64,000 bases of DNA, from contig CP136064.1 of NCBI GenBank assembly GCA_032622095.1, forward strand, positions 214,040,205-214,104,204, written 5' to 3'. The stretch is from Siphonodentalium dalli (taxonomy: Eukaryota; Mollusca; Scaphopoda; Gadilida; Siphonodentaliidae). The notes beneath the pieces are model-generated. The model was not told the origin of the DNA. It was given only the letters and a program-made list of their open reading frames with translations, and searched no databases. Shown piece after piece: positions 32,101-39,244 of the stretch; the stretch's first letter is position 1, and each line of letters starts with the position of its first letter. Both the position numbers and the translations under genes were made by a program.

Positions 32101-34894
32101 TTGATATATTAGATCATAATATAAATTTGTATATGTTTTTACCTTCAGCACTATTGAATGAATTTACCTTCACCTCTATTCAATAACAGTTATATTCAAT
32201 TTAATTCAAAAATGAAAATCTTTACATTACAGGAGATTGTCCAATTGCCCTCGGGGAAGAGGTAGTTGTAGATGAGACTAATGAAAAAGGTAAAACAATA
32301 AAAATAGACCAATTTTACTAATTTACTTCCTCTTTATCAAAGGATAGATAGCATAATGTGAATAATGTGAGATGCCTGAGAGATAATTGTCACATAAATA
32401 CAGATGGCAAATTATCAAAGAATCTAGAAAAGTAGAAATTAATTTACACTTTCCTAAAAATATTTGAATAAAAGGTTGGCAGACCACAGTCTCCCCCGAA
32501 ATGTGGCAAGTCAATGCCGCTTTGTTAAAGAAATTAAAAAACATGTTGAAATTTTCTAAGTTGAAAAGGGTTAATATTAAGAACTCTGTAAAAAAAAAAA
32601 ATTCCGTCATCTATATATATTCAAAATCACCAATATGTGGGTAACAATACTCTGGATGTTTCAAATATCTACAATCAAAACTGTAGGAGGAGTTGATTAC
32701 ACCATGGATGTACCCTCAATGTCCCTCATAAAGAAAAGTCGAAAAGGTTTAATAACTGTCAAAAAATAATTTTATCTATATACAAGTTGCACATCTTCAA
32801 TATATGGGCAACAATGTTTTGGAGTTTCAAATCAGGCCTCAAGATTCGACGAGAATCACCTAATCGATTCTCGTAATGATTCTCGCAAAACTTTTAAATT
32901 TTCAGTGCTTTATGACTAATATGATTCAGTATTTGATTCTCGTAAAATTAAATGTATTTTGAGCCCTGCAAATCTCTAGGATGTATATAATATTTCATAT
33001 TGGATGGATTATGGATATATGCATCCCTACATGCGAGTAGACTGTATTAATGATTGAGTGTGACCCAACTGTGCAACATCAGGCCAAAGCGAAAAATAGG
33101 CATGTTTCCACTCCCCCGCCCGCCCCACCTCAAAACCCCCCGACGAAACTCACTTTATTTATTTTCCAAATCCAGAAAAATAAAATACGATGTATTTACT
33201 ATTTCCACGTGAATTAATACTACACTATTTATATTGTTATATATAGACCTCTCACATAAACAAGCATACTAAAATTGTCGCCTTATTTGGTTATTAAACC
33301 GACCCACTGACAATAAAATTCTGTGTTGTGACCGATATAGCAACAGATTGTAAACAAAAACAAACGCGCACGTGGTTTTCAGACACACTGTAAAATGAAG
33401 CTCCATGGCGGCATTAGGGTGATGAGTTTATGACCGCATTATTAATGTACGTCAACTAACGACATGCCCAAATATACCGGCAAAATAATGCTACACAATA
33501 TTTACGCAAACGCAAAGAATACATCTGTCCCAAAACTTCCAACGGTGTCTGAAAAGAACGGACTGTAACAACCGGATGATATAGGCCTACGGTAATTTAC
33601 CGAACGGAAGCCTGAGTGTATATTTACCGGAAGATCTAAAACAATTTTGCCAACATCCGGGAAATAGTGTCAACATGTCGTCCCAAACAAGTGCCAGCAG
33701 CGTGTTGGCACTTAAGTTTTTTAAATGCATACACATGGCGCAAGGCAGAAACAAAATGACAAAGGTTCCCCACTGCAACACCTTTTTTCAAGTCTATGAA
33801 AAGAATCACCCCAAAGGCCTTGACGCCCAATTATGTGGAAAGTTATTCTACACTGTTGTAAATATTGAAACTAGTTGTTTTATTGAATATTAATGAACAT
33901 ATGTACAATTTGTACATGTAGATTAAATACAAGGCACTGAAATTCAGTACATACATTGTTAGCCTTCACAATAAGTTCATAAATGACATAATTATTAGAA
34001 AGATAGCACAAATATGATATTTGAATTTCCCCGCGAAAAAATAAAGTGAAAAATAAAAATAAAGTGAAAAGCCACCCCCCCCCCTGTTTTTTTTATGGAT
34101 GGGAGTGGAAACACACCTATTTTTCGCTTTGGCCTCGGTCTATCCACAAGCTGTTACTTCATAGCATGGGCGTTATTAAATTACAGAAAAATTACCAGAT
34201 CACTTTGTGGCAGTCATGACCCAGACACAAAATATGCACAAAATAACTAGGGAGTATAAAGTGAGGTGCATGAGGACAGAAAGGCCTGAGATCAGCAGAG
34301 GTGAAGTGATGGTAAACTTGTCAAGGGATATAGCGGCAGGTTAGTTTTGTCTCAATATAGTTTGATATGCAGCCTAGAAATTAGGAAAAATGCCCCACGC
34401 AAATTTAATGTGGTGGCATGTTAGAGTCTCCCGCGACATTGCTTATTGTCAGATTTTTTATAAATTTTAAGGACTGGATATGCATAATATTAAAGTATAA
34501 AATATATAATAGTAAAATGCAGCCCTATAGAGAAGATGTTCTTCCCATATTAACAAATTATAACACTTAACATGTATCCTCTGCTCAACTTACAAAATTA
34601 TTCTGTGCATAATTAAAATCAATACATGTACATGTATGCTGGTGCAGCCACTGGCTCTTCATTTTGAAAGCAGTCTGAAATAAAAAAATGTCAGACAGAA
34701 TATAGTTACTACCAATGGATCATTAACCATTAATAATATAAATTGCAATCTCCAAGTTAGTTACTATTAGTTAGTATATTGACTTTATGTACAGAACATA
34801 TGAATTTTCTGAAATTTCAGACTCTGATGAAAACAAGGGCAAAAGAACCCGAAAGAGAAAAAGTTATGGACCAGATTTCACCGAGGACTATTAA
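10906..34894 (+). CDS. CARF-like / MULE transposase / SWIM-domain protein, 19-exon gene
   Basis: Nineteen exons joined at GT/AG sites with matching phases give an open frame of about 986 residues ending in TAA at 34892-34894. Exons: 10906-11131, 16374-16561, 17814-17921, 18220-18351, 19223-19315, 19655-19866, 22386-22720, 23320-23561, 24272-24447, 25356-25493, 26028-26068 (tentative), 26309-26549, 27867-28040, 28522-28670, 29161-29283, 31833-31931, 32233-32289, 34187-34339, 34821-34894. Domains: CARF-like N-terminus (about 35-250), MULE DDE core (about 320-545; D356 in LLDATYKT, D417 in FMTDY, E534 in TNNGVERQN), SWIM finger (659-673), helical and basic C-terminus. The family is known in corals, molluscs and fish. 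The many introns and intact frame fit a domesticated transposase likely acting in the nucleus. I infer DNA binding; retained catalytic residues leave transposase activity possible. Function is otherwise unknown. Exon 11 is the least certain part. Confidence 0.88.
11625..11688. mobile_element. Minimal foldback, same family as 7659-9086
   Basis: TAGATCATGCCATGAATCTC and its inverse flank CTTGTCTTAAGACAAG. It looks like the terminal repeats of the 7659 element joined with almost no interior. Confidence 0.7.
12597..12927 (+). mobile_element. TTAA-flanked MITE, family 3
   Basis: TTAA/AGGGGAGTATTGTGCACTTA at the left and GTGTACAGTACCCCT/TTAA at the right. The internal ACTCATTTACCATATAC and its inverted partner near GAGCACATGAGTGTATT give an extended foldback. 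It matches the copy at 40028. Confidence 0.85.
13533..14203 (+). mobile_element. TTAA-flanked MITE, family 2, truncated and interrupted
   Basis: It starts TTAA/AGGCCCACTAAATTTTTG and runs to 13635. It resumes at about 14065 (TCCTCAAGAATATGG, GTGTCCACCAAGTGACAG) in line with the 5207 copy and fades at about 14203. The gap is filled by another element (13636-14064). The right terminal repeat is missing. Confidence 0.65.
13636..14064. mobile_element. TA-flanked foldback nested in a family 2 MITE
   Basis: The ends are TA/CTCTTCGGCTCCAAATAAA and, inverted, TA/CTCTTGGGCTCCAAATAAA. TA on both sides suits a Tc1/mariner-type insertion. Subterminal copies of AATAAACGTGCA with a GTGCAGGGGG run recur inside. 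No coding frame. Confidence 0.6.
14687..16071. repeat. Element bounded by inverted TTCGGAATA tandem arrays
   Basis: The right side (about 15926-16071) is an array of 17 bp units, TGAACCTTCGGAATAAT-like, in alternating versions that make a 34 bp period. The left side (14687-14740) has three inverted units. A family 2 MITE (15141-15617) lies between. A G18 run is at about 15858. Confidence 0.7.
15141..15617 (+). mobile_element. TTAA-flanked MITE, family 2
   Basis: TTAA/TGCCCACTTAATTTCTGA at the left and a diverged GTTCGAAAGGCCTGTGCA/TTTAA at the right. The body matches the 63265 copy (CTTGATATACGGTTTTAAT; CAGAAGATGCCC). It carries an internal hairpin at about 15375-15430 around AATAACTCTATATTTAAAAT. 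It is nested between the tandem arrays of 14687-16071. Confidence 0.72.
16374..16561 (+). CDS. Exon 2, CARF-like domain
   Basis: The acceptor is TTCTATTCCAG. The exon encodes residues 76-138 and contains RIWWSTQDPEAH and DGIPFIILSKHVYDC, followed by a basic GKNRKDSRDKK run. The DGxPF and VYDCxxGK pattern is what I recognise from CARF-like proteins fused to MULE/SWIM domains. The donor ATG/GTTAGC is weak, but its phase 0 fits the next exon. Confidence 0.85.
16674..17150 (+). repeat. Pearl-like modular repeat, type A, intron 2
   Basis: It starts GTGTCCCCCGAAATGGTGGC and carries two monomers of about 170 bp (GTCGAAAAGGGTTAATAACT ... TTACACCATGAAGGTA). It ends in GAGACGGACGGACGG and ATAGTCCCCC. 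Two tandem monomers plus a GACGG tail fit pearl/HINE-type elements of bivalves. Confidence 0.65.
17712..17800 (+). mobile_element. Relic of MITE family 4 next to exon 3
   Basis: AAATTGATATCTAATAACTG, AGCTTTGATAGGTGGG and CTCGAATCAAATAT match the right half of the 18719 element. The tip is decayed and ends at CTTTAAA, 13 bp before the exon 3 acceptor boundary. Confidence 0.65.
17814..17921 (+). CDS. Exon 3, basic stretch (putative NLS)
   Basis: This exon has 36 whole codons, acceptor ATATTTTCAG and donor GTAAGT. It begins with a lysine/arginine-rich run (residues 144-155) that could act as a nuclear localisation signal. It continues with LNCKARITMREVV, a cysteine/basic pattern typical of the family just before the MULE part. 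A relic MITE ends about 13 bp upstream of the exon. Confidence 0.88.
18220..18351 (+). CDS. Exon 4
   Basis: This exon has 44 whole codons, acceptor CATTTTCAG and donor GTAATT. It contains the motif TPSTSEHNHRLGE, a His-rich SxHNH segment often found in zinc-binding parts just ahead of MULE transposase domains. Phase 0 on both sides. Confidence 0.88.
18719..19206 (+). mobile_element. TTAA-flanked MITE, family 4, in intron 4
   Basis: TTAA/AGGTACTCAATCCG at the left and CGGATTGAGTACCT/TTAA at the right. The arms go on through a shared block (ATTCGAGTC; AAGCTCAGATTTGTTAGATA and partner). It ends 16 bp before exon 5. Confidence 0.87.
19223..19315 (+). CDS. Exon 5
   Basis: This exon has 31 whole codons (ITLITNPLDERLKSKLEAL then VADGIYNTSIIQ), acceptor TTATTTTTAG and donor GTGAAC. 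It is probably helical. Its acceptor lies 16 bp after the end of a TTAA-flanked MITE (18719-19206), so part of the branch-point region may be element-derived. Confidence 0.87.
19655..19866 (+). CDS. Exon 6
   Basis: The acceptor is CATAAAACAG and the donor is TTTTTTAG/GTATCT. The exon encodes residues 250-319 plus two bases. The content (FYPDKETVRGHVNRYLQGI, then LKNLIDDWQEKYP) is the helical region that precedes the first catalytic Asp in this family. The split AG+A codon gives Arg320. Confidence 0.9.
19990..20310 (+). repeat. Pearl-like repeat, type B, with local duplication
   Basis: CGATCGGCAGATGTTTAACC to GATATGATCACAGTAAT occurs twice (about 19990-20080 and 20213-20308), around a tail with GACAGACAGACGACGAG and GTTTACCATACTATGG. 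Confidence 0.55.
20660..20895 (+). repeat. Pearl-like repeat, type B
   Basis: One GGGTCATAACTCC monomer with ACAAAATTTGGTTCCGATCA, then GACAGACATAGACAGACGAG and the ACCATACTATGGTA palindrome. Apparent short proteins here are repeat translations. Confidence 0.6.
21483..22012 (+). repeat. Pearl-like repeat, type B, three monomers
   Basis: Monomers start at about 21488, 21643 and 21788 with GGGCCATAACTCC or a variant. Each holds CAAACCCATATT, GAACTCGATcTGTA and CAAATTTGG. The tail is GACAGACGGACAGAC, then ACCATACTATG. Confidence 0.68.
22386..22720 (+). CDS. Exon 7, MULE DDE core, first and second Asp
   Basis: This is the largest exon, 335 bp, with acceptor TTTTTTTCAG and donor GTGAGT. It encodes most of the MULE transposase fold, including D356 in CLLDATYKTTRY and D417 in HFMTDYCSQEIEAC, separated by about 60 residues. 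Strand/helix elements such as LPLFFIAVKTNVMYAVIAAF are typical of the RNase H-like core. No disabling change is visible. Confidence 0.95.
22955..23072 (+). repeat. Pearl-like repeat, type B, tail end only
   Basis: TTATCGCACAATGCGTAAAA, the GACAGACCGACTGACGAACA tail and GTTTACCATACTATGG remain; no full monomer. Confidence 0.55.
23174..23295 (+). mobile_element. Short PIF/Harbinger-like derivative before exon 8
   Basis: TAA/GGCCAAAAAAAAAGATTTTA to ATATTTTTTGGCC/TAA, only about 115 bp, with the family's GGAGCGAAAATATTAGGG block. It ends 24 bp before exon 8. Confidence 0.7.
23320..23561 (+). CDS. Exon 8, MULE core, CDFHREQ segment
   Basis: The acceptor is TTCATTCACAG and the donor is GTGAGA. 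It encodes residues 432-512. ICDFHREQSWTRW is the characteristic motif after the second Asp of this MULE family; the rest is the helical insertion before the catalytic Glu. A short PIF/Harbinger-like MITE (23174-23295) ends 24 bp upstream of the exon. Confidence 0.94.
23750..24235 (+). repeat. Pearl-like modular repeat, type A, intron 8
   Basis: Same order as 16674-17150: GTGTCCCCCGAAAACGTGGC, two 170 bp monomers, then a GACAGACAGAGCC tail and TATAGCCCCCC. A third, tail-less monomer is at 24560-24780. Confidence 0.65.
24272..24447 (+). CDS. Exon 9, MULE core, catalytic Glu
   Basis: The acceptor is CTTTCTTTCAG and the donor GTAAGA. It contains RWVWCFRKDEL and INTNNGVERQNEAFKHG, in which E534 is the expected third catalytic residue. 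D417 to E534 is 117 residues, normal for MULEs. The exon ends inside an A7 run, so indel errors there would matter. Confidence 0.94.
24560..24780 (+). repeat. Pearl-like repeat, type A, single monomer
   Basis: ACGTGGCAAGTCGATGCTGC to TTACACCATGAAGGTACCCT, one monomer, truncated, in intron 9 of the MULE/SWIM gene. Confidence 0.6.
25356..25493 (+). CDS. Exon 10
   Basis: The acceptor TTATATTGTAG and donor GG/GTATAC give residues 571-616 plus two bases. The segment RSWDKDIPQWLHERPEHFV and then HCIDKMIAAKHING is the conserved linker between the DDE core and the SWIM finger. The phase does not fit the SWIM exon directly, so a small exon must lie between. Confidence 0.9.
26028..26068 (+). CDS. Exon 11, small linker exon (tentative)
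   Basis: Exon 10 ends in phase 2 and the SWIM exon needs phase 1. This stretch after CTGATTTTCAG supplies exactly that: it completes a Gly codon, adds NKSLKTKPGTYLC and leaves one base. An alternative donor at 26081 gives a 53 bp exon of the same phase. Both donors (C/GTTTTT, T/GTTTAC) are weak, so only the phase and strong acceptor support it. Confidence 0.5.
26309..26549 (+). CDS. Exon 12, SWIM zinc finger
   Basis: The exon encodes residues 631-710 plus two bases. The SWIM motif C-x-C-x9-C-x-H is complete in CECRAWERQRLPCKH (C659, C661, C671, H673). SWIM fingers bind DNA or proteins and follow the DDE core in many MULE proteins. The donor GT/GTATGT at 26550 is strong and its phase fits exon 13; reading on past it soon reaches a stop. 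Confidence 0.93.
26746..27509 (+). mobile_element. PIF/Harbinger-like element in intron 12
   Basis: Same family as 7931-8854 and collinear through most of its length (CACATGGTTTCTAACATATC; CACTATCAACAAACATGG). The right tip TTTTTTGGCC/TAA is clear; the left tip TAA/AGCCAAAAAAAAAAGAT has one change. Confidence 0.75.
27867..28040 (+). CDS. Exon 13, acidic/polar linker
   Basis: The acceptor is TATAACTTGCAG and the donor is GTACAT. It encodes residues 712-768: a low-complexity stretch rich in Glu, Ser and Asn, then KSAKKSSITRCRDMCR. It reads like a disordered linker and is probably fast-evolving. Phase 2 at both ends matches its neighbours. Confidence 0.85.
28522..28670 (+). CDS. Exon 14, helical C-terminal region
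   Basis: The acceptor is CTTTTTACAG and the donor GTTTGC. Residues 769-818 (REIISNLHRATEIEQLV, then TALSTLLNDLKTNLP) look like an amphipathic helical pair, possibly a coiled coil. A similar segment follows the SWIM finger in related proteins as I remember them. Confidence 0.87.
29161..29283 (+). CDS. Exon 15, basic segment
   Basis: The acceptor is TTATTATTTTCAG and the donor GTGAGT. It encodes residues 819-859, including LPLTKRKKRALGVKRFG, a second possible nuclear localisation signal. It ends in phase 1, which exon 16 completes as AGT (Ser860). The following intron holds the hAT element. Confidence 0.87.
29942..30619 (+). CDS. BED-type zinc finger peptide of the hAT element, two exons
   Basis: Exon 1 is 29942-30088 and exon 2 is 30461-30619, with donor GTAAGT and acceptor CATTTTATAG in phase 0, giving 101 residues. 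The BED pattern is visible: IWQHF, then CELC, then HLKRKH completed across the splice (H-x4-H). BED fingers give hAT transposases their DNA binding. The remaining transposase is absent: the frame closes at VHKSLISF. A splice-acceptor-like TCTAATTTCTAG overlaps the stop, as if the catalytic exon had been deleted against the last intron. It could act as a repressor or be inert. Confidence 0.65.
30818..30823 (+). terminator. Poly(A) signal inside the hAT element
   Basis: AATAAA lies 200 bp after the stop of the BED peptide and inside the element, so it could end the element's own transcript. It is also a possible premature cleavage site for the host gene, whose transcript crosses it in the same direction. 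Confidence 0.5.
31833..31931 (+). CDS. Exon 16
   Basis: The acceptor is CCAATTTTCAG and the donor GTATGC. The exon encodes residues 860-892 (LLTPDTTKRHTNKRCTN, then SPHGRPGELATAMEY). There is no known domain. Its phase connects exon 15 across the hAT insertion, so the insertion is intronic and need not break the product. Confidence 0.85.
32233..32289 (+). CDS. Exon 17
   Basis: A 57 bp exon with acceptor TTTACATTACAG and donor GTAAAA. It encodes an acidic stretch (DCPIALGEEVVVDETNEK), residues 893-911 plus one base. The phase matches both neighbours, which supports it despite its size. Confidence 0.8.
32480..32840 (+). repeat. Pearl-like repeat, type A, decayed, intron 17
   Basis: GTCTCCCCCGAAATGTGGCA followed by one and a half monomers; it ends in unrelated AATCAGGCCTCAAG without a tail. 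Confidence 0.6.
33082..34134. mobile_element. PIF/Harbinger-like element in intron 17
   Basis: The terminal inverted repeats read GGCCAAAGCGAAAAATAGG, then TGTTTCCACTCCC at both ends (about 34 bp). The interior is unrelated to 7931-8854 and non-coding. The target duplication is not clear (TCA against TCG). Confidence 0.7.
34187..34339 (+). CDS. Exon 18, two in-frame donors
   Basis: The acceptor is TTAAATTACAG. It encodes residues 912-962 (KLPDHFVAVMTQTQNMHKI and onward). Two donors leave the same phase: GTGAAG at 34301 and GTTAGT at 34340, so 13 residues (RGEVMVNLSRDIA region) may be optional. The acceptor lies 52 bp after a PIF/Harbinger-like element. Confidence 0.82.
34821..34894 (+). CDS. 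Exon 19, basic/acidic C-terminus and stop
   Basis: The acceptor is GAAATTTCAG. It encodes DSDENKGKRTRKRKSYG, then PDFTEDY and TAA at 34892. The basic run (970-976) is a third possible nuclear localisation signal. An AATAAA lies about 380 bp downstream. Confidence 0.83.
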
Positions 34895-35274
34895 TATAAA
34901 AGACCCGATAATTCTTGGATACTTGATCAGTACTGGATGTCCCAGTTCCCTAAAAGCAGCTACACAATTATTAATATATAATTAATTAGATATCTTAATT
35001 AGATTGAGAATTTTTTATTATATATTACATACAACTTAATCCAAGCTACATGTAACATGCTAAGATTTAGGTCGATATTATATTTAATTGAACAAATGTG
35101 CGCTTAATGTAAACTATACCCCATAATTTAGCGAAGACATTTTCTGTTAAAGTTGACGTCGCCAGTGACATTCAGTCGTTGACGTAATAGGTTTCTATTA
35201 ATATGCATTTTTATTGAACGTTTCAATTCTTCTGTATTTTGCTGTATTTCCCACATATAACCCATTGGGTGTGC

Positions 35275-35280
35275 AATAAA
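35275..35280 (+). terminator. Candidate polyadenylation signal of the MULE/SWIM gene
   Basis: An AATAAA lies 381 bp after the stop codon, followed at about 35315-35335 by a GT-rich stretch (GGTGTGAACAGGTGTG). This is the usual layout of a cleavage site. No other exact AATAAA is evident between the stop and here. Confidence 0.5.
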
Positions 35281-36369
35281 TTACTTATTGAAGTTCAATG
35301 AATAATTATTTGGGTGTGAACAGGTGTGAATGGAAAATATTAGTTTGACGTAGAATAAACAATGGGCATATCTGGGTGACTGGCAACCGTAGTTGAACGT
35401 AGTTCATGCGTGATAAGCGTTGATAGCTATTTAACACATTCAGCCCAGGTTTATCGGTTTTTCTAAAGTGTGCTTGAAAGCAAATGAAGATATTAGTGCT
35501 CATTCTACGTTCAGCTTCTTAGGCGCACAATTGGCCAACCCTACCACGCATATTTAATAACGTATTTGATTATATTGGCTTTTGAAACAGTTGATCGTCA
35601 ATACATATGAGAATATATATTGCAATAGTTAGTTTCATTGTATGGGACATGTTTATATGATTACATGTATTTTTATGATTATATATATGATGTGACAATA
35701 TTTGAAGCAAATGAAGTTAACCTGATTAAAAACTTTGTTTCTATAATTTGTAGTTGTTTTTCTATAAATAATTTATGTTTTAGTGACATGAGATAAGGTC
35801 AAGTGAGACTATTTGAGATGAGCGATTCTTGAACTTAACACACTAGTAACAAACTGGTATAGAAAATATAATAAACACAACAGTAAACTGTCACAATGAC
35901 TGGACACAATTTTCTAAATGGTATCACAAAGAGTAAATCAAAAGTACTAGTTGGCATTATCGACACATGTATTTACTTTCGCTCTTTGCTATACCTTTTA
36001 GAAATTAGATTAAAACCTTATTTTTGGTGACTGTATTTAACAGGGATCGAAAGAACTGCATGATTGTTTGATTGATGAATGGCACTAACACAGTTGTTCA
36101 GTCCTTAGATTCTGTAAAATGCAGGAGTGTGGTTGGTCACTCGCCTAACCTGAAACCCAGGCGTGTGATTTTGGTGGATATTTCGGGGGTATAAAATGAC
36201 GAACGAAGACTCAAAATTAAATCAATTTTATCACCATTGTGATTCATCTTGTACACATGTACATGTATTCTAACTATTCTTCACATTGAAGTAATTAAAA
36301 CTCCATTCTCGATTTGCGTCATAATGCTTCCGTTGGATGTAAAAAGTAATGGTACGTGTACTTAACAGC

Positions 36370-36396
36370 GGATTTTGATAAAATCTATCAAAATCC
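36370..36396. repeat. Short perfect hairpin
   Basis: GGATTTTGATA/AAATC/TATCAAAATCC; 11 bp stem in otherwise unremarkable AT-rich DNA. Confidence 0.7.
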
Positions 36397-37053
36397 TCCA
36401 ACAACGTGGGATTGGTATGCATTTATGTATCCAGAAATGCACATGGTGTCCATCTGTTATCTATAAAACATTACAACCACTTTACCTGCAGTGTGAGTGC
36501 ACTGATCAAGCAAAATGTTATTTACTAAATAAGACCAGAGCCCCCCACCCCCTCTTTGAATTCCACAACATAGTTTTTTTTGTACACCCTGGTTGTCTCC
36601 TTTTGGGTATATGATATTAAATAATCAGGAAATTAATAAGCTTTGTCAGCGACACTTACAGTGAGTTCATTGGCATTTACATTATAGTAGTATTACTAGT
36701 ATTACTATTTAATAGTACACCGATTTGAATGAAAATTGAAATGAACATCTGCAATGATCCTTCTGAAGAGTGAAGTGTTGTCTGTTGATATTCCAGTGCA
36801 GGTACAAATTCTGGTTGTAGATAATGCCAACACTAACACAATAATAAAGACATAAACTGACAATAAATGGCAGATAATGCCCTTGCTTTCCACAGGAAAA
36901 GCGAGTTCTGTCTTCGTAAACTCGAGACAATCAACATTGAAAACGAATAAAATATACATTGAAACGAAGTGACATCATGCAACACATTGATTGCGGTTAC
37001 CGTCGACATTTATCTTATAATAAAATACATAATTTATATTAATGTTCACCTGT

Positions 37054-37132
37054 ATAGCACAATATTTGCGAAAAAACATCCTCTTCAGTGACTTCACAAC
37101 TGCAATCGAACAATGGCGGCGCGACCATGCGG
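37054..37132 (-). CDS. Possible first coding exon, - strand
   Basis: Reading the - strand from an ATG at about 37132 gives MVAPPLFDCSCEVTEED, then VFSQILCYT, and ends in phase 1 at a good donor (ACAG/GTGAAC). The composition is protein-like and it sits in the CpG-rich patch. I do not recognise it and found no next exon, so this is weak. Confidence 0.22.
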
Positions 37133-37640
37133 TGCGTTGTGCCAATTCGCGCCCCCTGCCGGCAAACAAAAAAATGAGCCGAGAAAGTTGACCGAAAATT
37201 TCCGACGGATACTACTGTATGGCCAAATACGTCGACCCAAATGGATAACGTGTTGACGTCATGACGCCGTAACTGCGTTCATTTAGCTAACAAATGAAAC
37301 TTATCTAATATGAACATATGCAGGACTTATTCATAACAACTTTATGTTTATAAATAAATAAATACTTCAGTTGTCCATTGCCACATATCGGAAGATGTGA
37401 ATTAGCAAATTCGTTTCATTGCCGATTTCCAGATTTTGTGATGCCGCTGCCGGAAGTCACGTAATTTTTTCACGAAAAAGTTGTTTCGCTAAAAAAAATT
37501 CAGATGCACGGTATACTGTAAATTATGCGTGACGTCACAAGCACACACGCCCGCCTGTTACCTATACACGACCCGAGCTCGGCGCTTGCGCGCCTAGCGG
37601 GGTCGTTATTAAATAACTTCCAAACCAGGAAATCGTGGGT
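37090..37640 (-). promoter_or_regulatory. CpG-rich candidate promoter region
   Basis: Locally CpG-rich in an AT-rich window. It has CAATGGCGGCGCG (YY1-like) near 37112, GCCGGAAGTCACG (ETS-like) near 37450 and GGCGCTTGCGCGCC near 37580. A block shared with the 5' end of the MULE/SWIM gene lies at 37210-37235. These are motif resemblances only. Confidence 0.35.
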
Positions 37641-39244
37641 GTTTTAGTGCTACATTTAACGCATAACCGAAACAAAGACCATATAGTTGTAAATTTCTCC
37701 AAATGATAATATTGGGATGCCAATAGCACTCCATCGTGTAAAATATTTTCGATATCTATGATAGTTTATATTTTTGATAAATATCATGATGTGTTCTGGT
37801 ACATGTATTTTGTGTAATAATGTATGTATTGTAAATTCATGTACATGTACTTCACCAATATCTCTCTGCCTACGTAATCTTTAGGTGATGAGAATAATTA
37901 ATTGTAAAAGGTTATAAGTGTACAATAAGACAGATGACAAATATACGACCTATACTGGCGGCGAACCCTACTCAGCGAAGAGGTACGTATCCATGACGGG
38001 ATGCACCGTTTGCTTGAAGTTGATCGTGGCCATAGATGAGATTGGTGCGTGCTAATGGTGTTTACGTGTTTATTAAAATGTCCATTACTAATCTCATTTG
38101 ATTCGACATGTCGCGTAAATGAAAGCTGAGAGACATATCGTATGGCATCATTATTGGGATACAGAACGTATGTTAGCAATGAAACCATATAAGACCGACT
38201 ACGTGACTATATGTCATGGTCCATCCTTTTGATAACATAGTATCCCAACAGAATGTGTGCATATGACACAAAGTAATAACAATTGTTCAGCTCGACGCTA
38301 TAGAGATAGTACAGTTGAACAGGTCTGGCTGGACCGATGCGACAACGAAGATGATTGAGATATTCTGTCTCCGGTGGGTCACAATTCGCCCATAATATTA
38401 AAGATTGCTTTATTTGACCCGTGGCATTTTCACAAATTAAAATTGTTATGCTGGGAATCAGTCGACGTAAACATCTCCGTAATAATTATAATATTACGTC
38501 GACACGAATTCATGTAAAAACCCATTTCCAGAACAATGGGCTTCCCCCAATATCGTGACGTCATACTGATGTCGCAGACATTCCAAATAAGGAATAATTT
38601 ATGCGCGTCAATATTGCCGACAACACTTGAAATTGTTCAGATTTCAACTCTGAAATAACTGTCTCTTTCAAGATAGACGAAACACACTTCAATAACACAT
38701 CGTGTCGGTCTTTGTCCACTGTAACACTCATTTTCCTATTGTGATTAGATTATTAAAAGCGTCGAAAACGAGTTTTACCGATGAATAAATGTCATAAATT
38801 TAGATCAATATACACACGTGTTTTTGATGACACCTCAGCTATTTTTACGGGACACGCGCAGCTGTTATCGGTTAGCCAATCGGGGTTAGCGGTTTCTGGT
38901 ACCGCTTCCAATCAAAACAAGGAATTTCCTGGTATATCCCCAAGTCTGGAAATAGCTTTACGGCCAGTCCTGTTCGACTCAGATGAATTTATATGATATA
39001 CTGAGTCGAAATTTATGTCGACTGGCTGGGAATAACCATTGAATCACACTTGGCTTCCAACTGTACAAATTGTTAACATATTTGATTAGATACCTGAATA
39101 ATAATCGGCAAATTCGAACAAAATCATCTTACCGTGACCAATATAGAAACTTATCCTGCGTCTTCTCAAATGTCAACCACGCACCAAACATCAAGCAATT
39201 ATGTTGAATATTGTTCAAGTTATCACCCGGAAACATAAAAACTG

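Larger units (their letters stand above)
35300..39244. other. Intergenic, mostly unremarkable
   Basis: Apart from the CpG-rich patch (37090-37640) and a hairpin at 36370, I see no gene or clear element. ACATGTACATGTAT-like words recur (36250, 37850), common in mollusc DNA. Confidence 0.5.

Noticed and set aside
33675-33893. 72-codon frame starting MSSQTSASSVLAL
   Set aside because: It lies inside the PIF/Harbinger-like element 33082-34134, and frames on the other strand overlap it. No transposase or Myb-like motif.
10500-35500. The whole gene as an active Mutator element
   Set aside because: No facing terminal repeats with a 9-11 bp duplication were found around 10.5-35.5 kb. The 10848/37210 similarity is short, also present inside exon 1, and is better seen as a small repeat.
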